From NCBI GenBank assembly GCA_003506065.1, contig DNXA01000188.1, forward strand, positions 842 through 6,409: a DNA stretch of 5,568 nucleotides. Direction: 5' to 3'. This DNA is from Actinomycetota bacterium. Its GTDB lineage: Bacteria; Actinomycetota; Actinomycetes; S36-B12. The notes beneath the pieces were generated by a model. It did not search any database. It saw nothing but the letters and a program-made list of their open reading frames with translations, and was not told the origin of the DNA. A program made the position numbers and the translations under genes. This document shows positions 1-5,568 of the stretch, in pieces; within the stretch, counting starts at the first letter, position 1; each line of letters starts with the position of its first letter.

Positions 1-1026
1 GTCCAGGCAGTTTCCGCAATCCTCGTCCGACCCTGGATCACCCCGCGCATCAATAGGTACGGGGCAGTTCCGGTCATTCTGAGCGGAGCCTCACTGGGAG
101 CGCTCAGCACGGCCCTGATGCCCCTGGCCCCGAATGTGTCGATGCTGATCGTTCTTCGACTGCTGCTTGGTGCGGCGCAGGCGGCGATGATGGTCGCGAT
201 GCTGTCCTCGGTGATGGCATGGGTCAGTGAGTTCCGTCGTGCCGAGGCAGCGAGTGTCTTCTCGATCGCCCCATACATTGGGCTGGCCATCGGACCAGTT
301 GTCGGTCAGCTCGGGTACAACGCGGCCGGCTACCAAGCCGCATTCGCTACAGCCGGCGTGATAGCCTTCCTGGGTGCTTTGCCGGTCTTGACTCTTCGCG
401 CCTCTGATATCCGCATCACCGACCCGAGTCTGCTCGCGGGCGAGAACAAGCCACCGAGTTTCTATCTCCCTGCGATCCTGCCTGGAGTGGTGCTGGCCCT
501 GGGCATTGTCGGGATGGTGGGAATGAACGCCTTCCTTCCGCTCTACGCGCCAGCTCTGGGCTACTACCAGGTGCAATGGCTGTTCTTCTTCTACTCGGCA
601 ATCGTGCTGTCGGTTCGACTGTTCGGGCGCCGCCTGCCTGATCGTGTCGGACCTCGAGTGACTGGAATCTCGGCCACGGTGTCGATCGTCATTGGACTGA
701 GCATCATGGCTATCACTCCCGGCTGGCAGGGCCTGTATCTGGCGATGATTCCGCTCGCCGTCGGCATTGCATTGCAGTATCCGGGCCTGATGGCGCTGGT
801 GCTCAGCAATGTCGATGACCGCACCCGGCCCTCAGCCATCTCAACCTTCACGATGTTCTTCGATATCGCGCAAGGCATCGGCGGACTGGTCGTCGGCCTT
901 GCTGCAGCATTTGGCGGCTACCGTGCAGTGTTCGGCGCGGGGGCCGTCTGCTCGCTCATCGGCCTTGCAGTGCTGGTGGGATTGGTGCTGCCGCGATACA
1001 CGCGAGTGAGCGCACCCAGCTCATGA
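1..1026 (+). CDS. MFS transporter, 5'-truncated by the window edge
   Basis: The reading frame is open from base 1, so the start and roughly the first two membrane helices lie upstream; 341 residues are visible, numbered here from base 1. Hydrophobic segments at about 22-41, 46-75, 84-106, 112-131, 155-180, 191-209, 220-238, 244-268, 280-303 and 310-331 fit helices 3-12 of a 12-helix major facilitator, with the central cytoplasmic loop at 132-154. Motif A-like loops appear twice, as expected for the duplicated fold: RPWITPRINRYG (10-21) and RLFGRRLPDRVGPR (207-220). GPVVGQ at 98-103 in helix 5 resembles antiporter motif C, which favours a proton-coupled exporter, but the substrate cannot be read from sequence. 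The internal ATG at 118 is not the start, because good MFS sequence precedes it. A stem-loop and 70 bases separate it from the next gene, so it may be a separate transcription unit; a link to the downstream pathway is only positional. Confidence 0.9.
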   Translation, partial: VQAVSAILVRPWITPRINRYGAVPVILSGASLGALSTALMPLAPNVSMLIVLRLLLGAAQAAMMVAMLSSVMAWVSEFRRAEAASVFSIAPYIGLAIGPVVGQLGYNAAGYQAAFATAGVIAFLGALPVLTLRASDIRITDPSLLAGENKPPSFYLPAILPGVVLALGIVGMVGMNAFLPLYAPALGYYQVQWLFFFYSAIVLSVRLFGRRLPDRVGPRVTGISATVSIVIGLSIMAITPGWQGLYLAMIPLAVGIALQYPGLMALVLSNVDDRTRPSAISTFTMFFDIAQGIGGLVVGLAAAFGGYRAVFGAGAVCSLIGLAVLVGLVLPRYTRVSAPSS

Positions 1027-1029
1027 ATT

Positions 1030-1043
1030 GTCTGATATCGGAC
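1030..1043. promoter_or_regulatory. Imperfect palindrome, possible operator
   Basis: GTCTGATATCGGAC is a 14-base inverted repeat centred on GATATC, with six of seven positions pairing and one T/G mismatch. It lies just after the transporter stop and upstream of the catabolic cluster, where a TetR-type repressor site would be expected for acyl-CoA degradation genes. It does not match the KstR (TNNAACNNGTTNNA) or KstR2 patterns as I recall them. A symmetry this good arises by chance in roughly one of thirteen gaps of this length, so the call is weak. Confidence 0.25.
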
Positions 1044-1065
1044 TGGACCAACTGCTACGTTAAAC

Positions 1066-1093
1066 AGCGCCTGAAGCAACCATCAGGCGCTTT
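1066..1093 (+). terminator. Stem-loop with short T run, probable intrinsic terminator
   Basis: AGCGCCTGA (1066-1074) pairs perfectly with TCAGGCGCT (1083-1091), giving a 9-bp G+C-rich stem with an 8-base loop, and the pairing ends in a run of three T. It sits 40 bases after the transporter stop codon, the right place to end that transcript. The T tract is short, as is common in high-G+C actinobacteria. The right arm also contains the only Shine-Dalgarno-like AGG (1085-1087) upstream of the ATG at 1097, so the hairpin could instead, or also, affect expression of the following gene. Confidence 0.6.
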
Positions 1094-1096
1094 CAC

Positions 1097-2122
1097 ATGG
1101 ACAGGACCACGGTGACCAATCCAGTAGGACTACCGCTTGCCCGTGGTATTACTGCGCCGGTTGAGCGCCTGTGGCCAGTTGAGCCCAACTCCATTCGCCG
1201 CACGGCAACTCTCAGTGCCATTCCCGGTGCTCATTGGGCCGGCTTCGCTGTTGACGGGCTGGCACGCGATGTGGCATTCGGCCCCGATGGAGCGCTCTTG
1301 AGCTGGCGTACGGGGAGGCTGACTGCTCAGGTCGATCAGGTGGGCAACCTGGAATCCATCGAGATCACCGACGAACACGGAAGTCGCTCACTCACCGAAG
1401 CGCTGCGCGGCAAGTCCATGGGAGCAGGATTTCGGGCGCAGTTGTCGCGAATGGAACCACCGATCGACGACTCCTCGCTGGTCGGCGTCCTGCTGGATGA
1501 TCTGTCCGGCCTACGGCATATCGCCGGCTATGGCCGCATCGTGTCTGAGCCACAGATTCCGGGCATGCTCGCCAACTCCCCGCAGGTTGGCACGTGTGCT
1601 GGATTGATGGCTGGTGGAGTGGCGGCGATGGCCTCGAGCGAGAGCATTCTTGGCGACCTCCCCCACGCAGCGCCGATTGGCGGGCTGATCGGCAGCCCTG
1701 ACGATTGGCATGCCGAGAACGAGCTTCTTGCAGGGTCGATGCAGCGGCGTCGCCTGCTTGACGTGCGAGCCAATGACGATGGCACGACCGACTTGCACAT
1801 GTGGTTTCGCGATTCACTCCACCGCGCCGCCGACGATGAAGGTGCCTTGCACGAATATGTCGTGCTCGCGCGCCTGGATCAAGCCGGACTGCTCTGCGAT
1901 GCCAAGGCTGAGCCGCGTACCCTTCCCATGGGAGATTGCCCGCTGGCGGCTTCGCACGTTGAGCTGCTTGAGGGTCGAACGGTGAGTCAGATTGATGAGG
2001 GAGTACGAGCCCATCTGCGAAGTGAACTTGGATGCACGCACCTCAATGACGCCATGCGTTTTCTTCGTTCTGCTACGCCAATGCTGCATCAGTTAAGTGA
2101 AAGTGAGGCCCACCATGGATGA
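1097..2122 (+). CDS. DUF2889 domain-containing protein, function unknown
   Basis: Soluble protein of up to 341 residues with no signal peptide or membrane helix; numbering is from ATG 1097. I assign it to the DUF2889 family from memory of its pattern: an RRT box near the N-terminus (34-36), LLDDLSGLRHIAGYG (132-146), RRR then DVRANDDG (217-229), WFRDS (236-240), LHEY (251-254), MGDCPLAA (278-285) and a C-terminal GCTHLND (312-318). H252, C281, C313 and H315 coincide with the invariant-looking Cys/His positions of the family, so metal binding is possible, but no activity is known to me. The start is uncertain: ATG 1097 lies six bases from a hairpin with no free Shine-Dalgarno, whereas GTG 1112 has ACAGGA (1101-1106) five bases upstream and would give 336 residues. 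The 3' end overlaps the next gene, so it is probably the first gene of the dehydrogenase-thiolase operon and may serve the same pathway. Confidence 0.8.
   Translation: MDRTTVTNPVGLPLARGITAPVERLWPVEPNSIRRTATLSAIPGAHWAGFAVDGLARDVAFGPDGALLSWRTGRLTAQVDQVGNLESIEITDEHGSRSLTEALRGKSMGAGFRAQLSRMEPPIDDSSLVGVLLDDLSGLRHIAGYGRIVSEPQIPGMLANSPQVGTCAGLMAGGVAAMASSESILGDLPHAAPIGGLIGSPDDWHAENELLAGSMQRRRLLDVRANDDGTTDLHMWFRDSLHRAADDEGALHEYVVLARLDQAGLLCDAKAEPRTLPMGDCPLAASHVELLEGRTVSQIDEGVRAHLRSELGCTHLNDAMRFLRSATPMLHQLSESEAHHG
1101..1106 (+). promoter_or_regulatory. Candidate ribosome binding site for GTG 1112
   Basis: ACAGGA lies five bases before an in-frame GTG at 1112, inside the longest version of the DUF2889 reading frame. 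The upstream ATG at 1097 has only an AGG buried in a hairpin arm. This favours GTG 1112 as the true start, though the spacing is at the short end and the case is not decisive. Confidence 0.4.
2105..2108 (+). promoter_or_regulatory. Ribosome binding site deciding start at ATG 2115
   Basis: GAGG sits six bases before ATG 2115. The longer in-frame alternative, GTG 2097, has no purine-rich motif at a suitable distance. Starting at 2115 puts the overlap with the previous stop codon (2120-2122) at eight bases, typical of translational coupling. Confidence 0.55.
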
Positions 2123-3224
2123 CCTGCTCGCCGAGTTGCGCACCTGGCTTAGTGACGCCCTGCCCAAGTGGAAGGCGAAGTGGAACGGGGATACCTCGTG
2201 GGATGCCCTGTGCGATTGGCAACGGATGATGGCTGAGGGCAAGTGGGCCACTGCCAGCTGGCCAGTCGAATACGGCGGCCGAGGCCTGGGAACGATGGAC
2301 GTTCTCGCAATTGAGGACGTGGTGGCAGCCTCCGGGGCCCCCCAGATCCCGGGCATGATCGGCCTGAAGAACGTGGCACCCACGCTCATGAAGTTCGGCA
2401 ACGACGAGCAGCGCAAGTCAGTGGTACGCATTGGCAGCACCGACGAGGTGTGGTGTCAGGGCTTCAGTGAGCCGGGCGCCGGTTCGGATCTGGCCAACGT
2501 CCGCGCCAGCGGACGCCTCGAAGGCGATGAGTTCGTCATCAACGGACAGAAGGTCTGGACATCCAATGGGATGCACGCCAGCCATATGCAGTTGCTCGCG
2601 CGCACGAATCCTGATGCCCCCAAGCACAAGGGCATCTCAGCCATCACCTTGTCGATGAAGACTCCAGGTGTCGAGGTTCGACCAATCAAACAGATCAACG
2701 GTGGTGCAGAATTCGCGGAGGTCTTCTTCACGGATGTTCGAGTGCCGGTTGCCAATCTGCTCGGGCCCTTGCACGAGGGCTGGATGGTCACGATGACCAC
2801 CCTTGGGCATGAACGCGCAGGTGTTGCGGTGTTCGCTGGCCGCCTTGAGCAGCGCATCCGCGGACTCATTGAGGACGTCGCCAAGGGCGACACGCGCATC
2901 TCGCCGGTCGTTGCCGACGAACTCGCCGAAATGTACGTCGAGGCGCGCGTACTCGGTGCCATGGCACGACAGATGCTCAACAAGATCGCTCAGGGTGGGA
3001 CCCCTAGTTCTGAGCAGTCGGTGATCAAGATGGTGTGGAGTGAACTCAGCCAGCGGGTCGACACGGTCGTCATGGGCCTGGCCGGCGTTGAGGGCGTCAC
3101 AGGCGACAACCACGCCGCTGCTCTCGGCTACTTGAGTGCTCGCTCGGCGACGATCGCCGCAGGCACGTCAGACATCGTCAAGAACATCATCGGTGACCGC
3201 GTTCTCGGTCTTCCTCGCGACTAA
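2115..3224 (+). CDS. FadE-type acyl-CoA dehydrogenase, catalytic subunit of a probable heteromer
   Basis: Flavoprotein expected to introduce the alpha-beta double bond into an acyl-CoA, with electrons passing to ETF. It has 369 residues from ATG 2115; GTG 2097 would add six. The N-terminal helical domain carries WPVEYGGRG (49-57). The middle domain has the family signature CQGFSEPGAGSDLA (114-127) and the FAD-contact WTS (148-150). The C-terminus ends in IAAGTSDI...NIIGDRVLGLPRD (347-369). E233 in LGHERAG aligns with the catalytic glutamate of isovaleryl-CoA dehydrogenase and with E247 of mycobacterial ChsE4 (LNHER), while the MCAD-type position just before GTS is Ala349. Where single-subunit enzymes have RxQFGxP it has only unrelated sequence (around 250-270), so it probably needs the product of the next gene to complete its FAD site. 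That design matches the alpha subunit of steroid side-chain dehydrogenases; the actual substrate is inferred, not shown. Confidence 0.92.
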   Translation: MDDLLAELRTWLSDALPKWKAKWNGDTSWDALCDWQRMMAEGKWATASWPVEYGGRGLGTMDVLAIEDVVAASGAPQIPGMIGLKNVAPTLMKFGNDEQRKSVVRIGSTDEVWCQGFSEPGAGSDLANVRASGRLEGDEFVINGQKVWTSNGMHASHMQLLARTNPDAPKHKGISAITLSMKTPGVEVRPIKQINGGAEFAEVFFTDVRVPVANLLGPLHEGWMVTMTTLGHERAGVAVFAGRLEQRIRGLIEDVAKGDTRISPVVADELAEMYVEARVLGAMARQMLNKIAQGGTPSSEQSVIKMVWSELSQRVDTVVMGLAGVEGVTGDNHAAALGYLSARSATIAAGTSDIVKNIIGDRVLGLPRD

Positions 3225-3231
3225 TTGCATC

Positions 3232-3240
3232 AAGGAAAGG
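3232..3240 (+). promoter_or_regulatory. Strong ribosome binding site before GTG 3248
   Basis: AAGGAAAGG fills most of the 23-base gap between the two dehydrogenase genes. Its second half, AAAGG, lies seven bases from GTG 3248 and supports that codon as the start. No terminator is visible in the gap. Confidence 0.75.
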
Positions 3241-3247
3241 TTCGACA

Positions 3248-4348
3248 GTGAAGAACGCAACGACAACCGAAGCAGAACGCGCCGAGTTCCGGGCCAGTGT
3301 GCGCGACTACTTGAGCAACGCCTCTCCCGAGACGCGCGTGCGCTCTGTCATTGACAGCGGCACCGGACTTGACGAGAGCACCTGGAAGGGGCTGGCCGCG
3401 GATCTCGGAATCGCTGGCCTGCTGATTGCAGAGGAATACGGCGGTCAGGGCATGGGCATGCCGGAGATGGCTGTAGCACTTGAAGAGGCCGCGCGGTCGC
3501 TGGCGGTTGTGCCACTGCTGGCCTCCAGCGTGCTGTCAACCTTGGCGATCCAGCTCTCAGGTGATGAGGAAGCCTTCAAGAAGTACCTGCCGGGCTTGGC
3601 TGACGGCAGCGAGATCATGGCCTTCGCCGGACTTGATGGCGCAGGCACCACCACGTTGGCGCGCGATGAGACCTTCTGGGGGATCTATGGCACCAAGACC
3701 GCGGTTCTGAACGCCAACATCGCCTCGCGATTCCTCGTTGTTGCCAGCACCCCGGATGGAACCGGCCTGTTCATTGTTGATGGCAGTGCAGGCGGCGTGG
3801 TTGTCAACGCGCAAGATGCCCTCGACCTCACCCGTCCGACAGCACTTGTCACCTTTGAAGGCTCCGAAGGCACACGCGTTGGCGGTGACTTCACCGATGG
3901 CCTGAAGTCGCTGCTTTCCTTGGGCCGCATTGCCACGAGTGCTGAGCTCCTGGGCATTTCAGAGCGCTTGATGGAGATCTCGGTTGACTACGCAAAGACT
4001 CGTGAGCAGTTCGGAAAGCCGATTGGGGCCTTCCAGGCCATCAAGCACCGTTGCTCTGAGATGTTCGCGCATGTTGAATCGATGCGTGCTGCCGTTGCAG
4101 CAGCTGCTTTGGTTGATCCCGAAGACACCGCGGCCCTGCACGAGCAAGCGCTCGTGGTGAAGGCCTACTGCGCCCGCTTTGCTCCCTGGATCGCAGAAGC
4201 CACCATTCAGGTCCATGGTGGCATCGGATACACTTGGGAGCATGTCGCTCATCTGTACTTGCGCCGCGTGAAGACCGACGAGGTGCTCTTCGGCGATGCA
4301 CTTGCCTGCCGTGATGAGCTTCAGGAGATTCTGGGCTTGACGGCATGA
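3248..4348 (+). CDS. Acyl-CoA dehydrogenase-like protein, probable non-catalytic FAD-completing subunit
   Basis: Protein of 366 residues from GTG 3248, with the acyl-CoA dehydrogenase fold. The N-terminal helical domain includes AEEYGGQGMG (61-70). The middle beta domain is degenerate: AFAGLDGAGTTT (125-136) replaces the usual SEPxxGSD loop. The C-terminal domain is well kept, with TREQFGKPIGAFQAIKH (251-267), whose Arg and Gln contact FAD across a subunit interface in this family, and QVHGGIGYTWEH (321-332). By hand alignment both known catalytic-base positions are lost: Gly226 replaces the IVD-type glutamate and Phe348 replaces the MCAD-type glutamate. It therefore looks like the structural beta subunit that completes the flavin site of the upstream enzyme, as FadE27/ChsE5-type proteins do. 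It follows that gene by 23 bases and overlaps the thiolase by four. A stand-alone dehydrogenase role seems unlikely. Confidence 0.9.
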   Translation: MKNATTTEAERAEFRASVRDYLSNASPETRVRSVIDSGTGLDESTWKGLAADLGIAGLLIAEEYGGQGMGMPEMAVALEEAARSLAVVPLLASSVLSTLAIQLSGDEEAFKKYLPGLADGSEIMAFAGLDGAGTTTLARDETFWGIYGTKTAVLNANIASRFLVVASTPDGTGLFIVDGSAGGVVVNAQDALDLTRPTALVTFEGSEGTRVGGDFTDGLKSLLSLGRIATSAELLGISERLMEISVDYAKTREQFGKPIGAFQAIKHRCSEMFAHVESMRAAVAAAALVDPEDTAALHEQALVVKAYCARFAPWIAEATIQVHGGIGYTWEHVAHLYLRRVKTDEVLFGDALACRDELQEILGLTA

Positions 4349-5529
4349 GTGAGGCCTACATTGTCGACATCGTTCGCACCCCGATCGCCAAGATGCGCAA
4401 AGGCGGCAGTGCCATCACTTCGATGCACCCTGCAGACCTGATGGCAGTGCCATTGCGCGCGCTCGTTGAACGCAATGGTTTTGACCCAGCTCTCATCGAC
4501 GACGTCATTGGCGGCTGCGTCACACAGATCGGGCGTCAGAGCAACAACATCATGCGCAGCGCAGTGCTCTCTGCTGGCTTCCCCCAGACGGTTCCCGCCA
4601 CGACTGTTGATCGCCAGTGCGGGTCCTCAATGCAGTCCGTGGTGTTCGGTGCCCAGGGTGTGCAGGCTGGTGCCTATGACCTCGTCATCGGTGCTGGTGT
4701 TGAATCGATGAGCACCACCACCATTTTCAGCAACAAGAATGGGGAGGATCCCTTCGGACCAGCTGTGGCGGCGCGTTATGGCGGCGGACTGATTGATCAG
4801 GGGATATCGGCTGAGTTGATCGCAGCCCGTTGGGGGCTCTCGCGAGAGGCGATGGATACCTACTCCGTGCAGTCCCATCAGCGGGCCGCCGCAGCACAGG
4901 CCGCCGGCCTGCTCGCAAGGCAGATCGTGCCGGTCACCCTCGCAGATGGCACAGTCATCTCAGCAGACGACGGCATCCGTGCCGAGAGCACCCTGGAGGC
5001 GCTGGCTGGATTGAAGTCGGCCTTCGCCAACGACGAGTCCAAGCTTCGTTTCCCCGAGATCCAGTGGTCGGTCACTGCTGGCAATGCATCGCAGATCAGC
5101 GACGGAGCGTCTGCAGTGCTCATCGTCAGTGAGCGGATGCTCACGACTTTGGGCTTGAAGCCGCGGGCACGCATTGTCGCGTCTTCAGTGATCGGCGATG
5201 ACCCACTCGTGATGCTGACGGCCATCATCCCGGTGACCAACATGATCTTGTCCAAGGCTGGATTGCAGTTGTCGGACATCGACGCCTTCGAGGTCAACGA
5301 GGCCTTTGCCTCGCCAGTCCTGGCCTGGCTGAAGGATGTTGGCGCCGATGGGGACAAGGTCAATCAGCACGGTGGAGCCATTGCCCTGGGTCACCCGCTT
5401 GGCGCCTCCGGCGGTCGCCTGCTGGCCTCGTTGCTGACCACCTTGGAAGCTACCGGCGGACGCTATGGATTCCAGACCATGTGCGAGGCCGGCGGACAGG
5501 CCAACGCTGTGATTATCGAGCGCCTGTAG
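4345..5529 (+). CDS. Thiolase (acetyl-CoA acyltransferase), FadA5/FadA6-like
   Basis: Catalyses CoA-dependent cleavage of a 3-ketoacyl-CoA, the last step of a beta-oxidation round. Its 394 residues are full length for the family. The nucleophile is C92 in VDRQCGSSMQ, followed by SVTAGNASQISDGAS in the dimer core. Further active-site blocks are N318 in VNEAFASP, H350 in GGAIALGHPLGASG and the acid/base C380 in TMCEAGGQAN. IGGCVTQIGRQSNNI near residues 56-70 and the overall pattern resemble actinobacterial FadA5/FadA6 thiolases of steroid degradation more than biosynthetic PhaA enzymes, from memory rather than a search. The CxG motif is Cys-Glu-Ala, so Ala382 stands where the oxyanion-hole glycine normally is; the backbone NH could still serve. 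The start overlaps the preceding stop as ATGA, with no well-placed Shine-Dalgarno, which points to translation by re-initiation. Degradative rather than biosynthetic direction is inferred from the neighbours. Confidence 0.93.
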   Translation: MSEAYIVDIVRTPIAKMRKGGSAITSMHPADLMAVPLRALVERNGFDPALIDDVIGGCVTQIGRQSNNIMRSAVLSAGFPQTVPATTVDRQCGSSMQSVVFGAQGVQAGAYDLVIGAGVESMSTTTIFSNKNGEDPFGPAVAARYGGGLIDQGISAELIAARWGLSREAMDTYSVQSHQRAAAAQAAGLLARQIVPVTLADGTVISADDGIRAESTLEALAGLKSAFANDESKLRFPEIQWSVTAGNASQISDGASAVLIVSERMLTTLGLKPRARIVASSVIGDDPLVMLTAIIPVTNMILSKAGLQLSDIDAFEVNEAFASPVLAWLKDVGADGDKVNQHGGAIALGHPLGASGGRLLASLLTTLEATGGRYGFQTMCEAGGQANAVIIERL

Positions 5530-5530
5530 G

Positions 5531-5563
5531 CGGGATTTGCCCGTGTGAGGTGTCGCTCACTTT
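5531..5563 (+). terminator. Two small tandem hairpins after the thiolase, weak terminator candidate
   Basis: CGGG (5531-5534) can pair with CCCG (5540-5543), and GTGAG (5545-5549) with CTCAC (5556-5560), the latter followed by TTT and then a G run. The stems are only four and five base pairs, and the window ends at 5568. Whether the operon stops here or continues cannot be decided from the sequence available. Confidence 0.25.
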
Positions 5564-5568
5564 GGGGG

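Noticed and set aside
118..120. ATG as the start of the transporter
   Set aside because: The frame stays open to base 1, and the preceding residues contain the motif A loop and the third membrane helix, so the gene begins outside the window.
1028..1061. TTGTCT and TACGTT as a -35/-10 promoter pair for the operon
   Set aside because: The spacing is 22 bases, too long for a standard sigma-70 type promoter, and neither element is a strong match. A promoter probably lies in or near this gap, but it cannot be placed.
2097..2099. GTG as the start of the first acyl-CoA dehydrogenase
   Set aside because: It has no Shine-Dalgarno at a suitable distance, while ATG 2115 has GAGG six bases upstream and gives a more typical N-terminus. 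It cannot be excluded entirely.
2456..2983. A 175-codon open frame on the minus strand across the first acyl-CoA dehydrogenase gene
   Set aside because: It lies wholly inside a well-supported gene on the opposite strand, encodes a low-complexity Arg/Ser/Pro-rich protein without recognisable motifs, and is the expected mirror of codon bias in G+C-rich DNA. The same applies to the other minus-strand frames at 91-576, 1392-1817, 2637-3113 and 4878-5363.
3248..4348. Treating the second acyl-CoA dehydrogenase gene as a decayed pseudogene because catalytic residues are missing
   Set aside because: The frame is intact, the start has a good ribosome binding site, the FAD-contact motifs are fully kept and the stop is coupled to the thiolase start, so the losses fit a specialised partner subunit rather than decay.
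1..5568. CRISPR arrays, tRNA or rRNA genes, insertion sequences or direct repeats
   Set aside because: No repeated units, RNA gene motifs or transposase-like frames were found; the only non-coding stretches are the short gaps already described.

Overview
The window is about 60% G+C by eye and fully packed with genes on the plus strand. It looks like a chromosomal catabolic locus of an actinobacterium, probably an environmental lineage. The clues are GTG starts, short or overlapping gene junctions, a DUF2889-type gene beside FadE-type acyl-CoA dehydrogenases, and a FadA5/FadA6-like thiolase. The taxonomic call is inference; no rRNA or other marker is present.

Layout: (1) the 3' portion of a major facilitator superfamily transporter whose start lies upstream of the window (1-1026); (2) a 70-base gap holding an imperfect palindrome and a strong stem-loop that probably ends the transporter transcript; (3) a tight four-gene cluster: a DUF2889 protein of unknown function (about 1097-2122), an acyl-CoA dehydrogenase carrying the catalytic half-site (2115-3224), a second, degenerate acyl-CoA dehydrogenase carrying the complementary FAD-binding elements (3248-4348), and a thiolase (4345-5529); (4) a 39-base tail with two weak hairpins. 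Junctions inside the cluster are an 8-base overlap, a 23-base gap with a clear Shine-Dalgarno, and an ATGA overlap, so it should be transcribed as one operon.

The genes fit one beta-oxidation module. The two dehydrogenase subunits look interdependent: the first has the active-site glutamate and the acyl/FAD-contact loop but lacks the RxQFG element. The second has RxQFGxP and GGxGYxxE but lacks a catalytic base at both known positions. This is the design of the heterotetrameric (alpha2beta2) enzymes known from mycobacterial cholesterol side-chain catabolism (ChsE1-ChsE2, ChsE4-ChsE5), which act on bulky acyl-CoAs. The thiolase would release acetyl-CoA or propionyl-CoA after hydration and a second oxidation by enzymes encoded elsewhere. 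A steroid, bile-acid or other polycyclic/isoprenoid side chain is a reasonable substrate guess but is not proven here. The least understood component is the DUF2889 protein, which leads the operon and carries a conserved-looking Cys/His set that could bind a metal.
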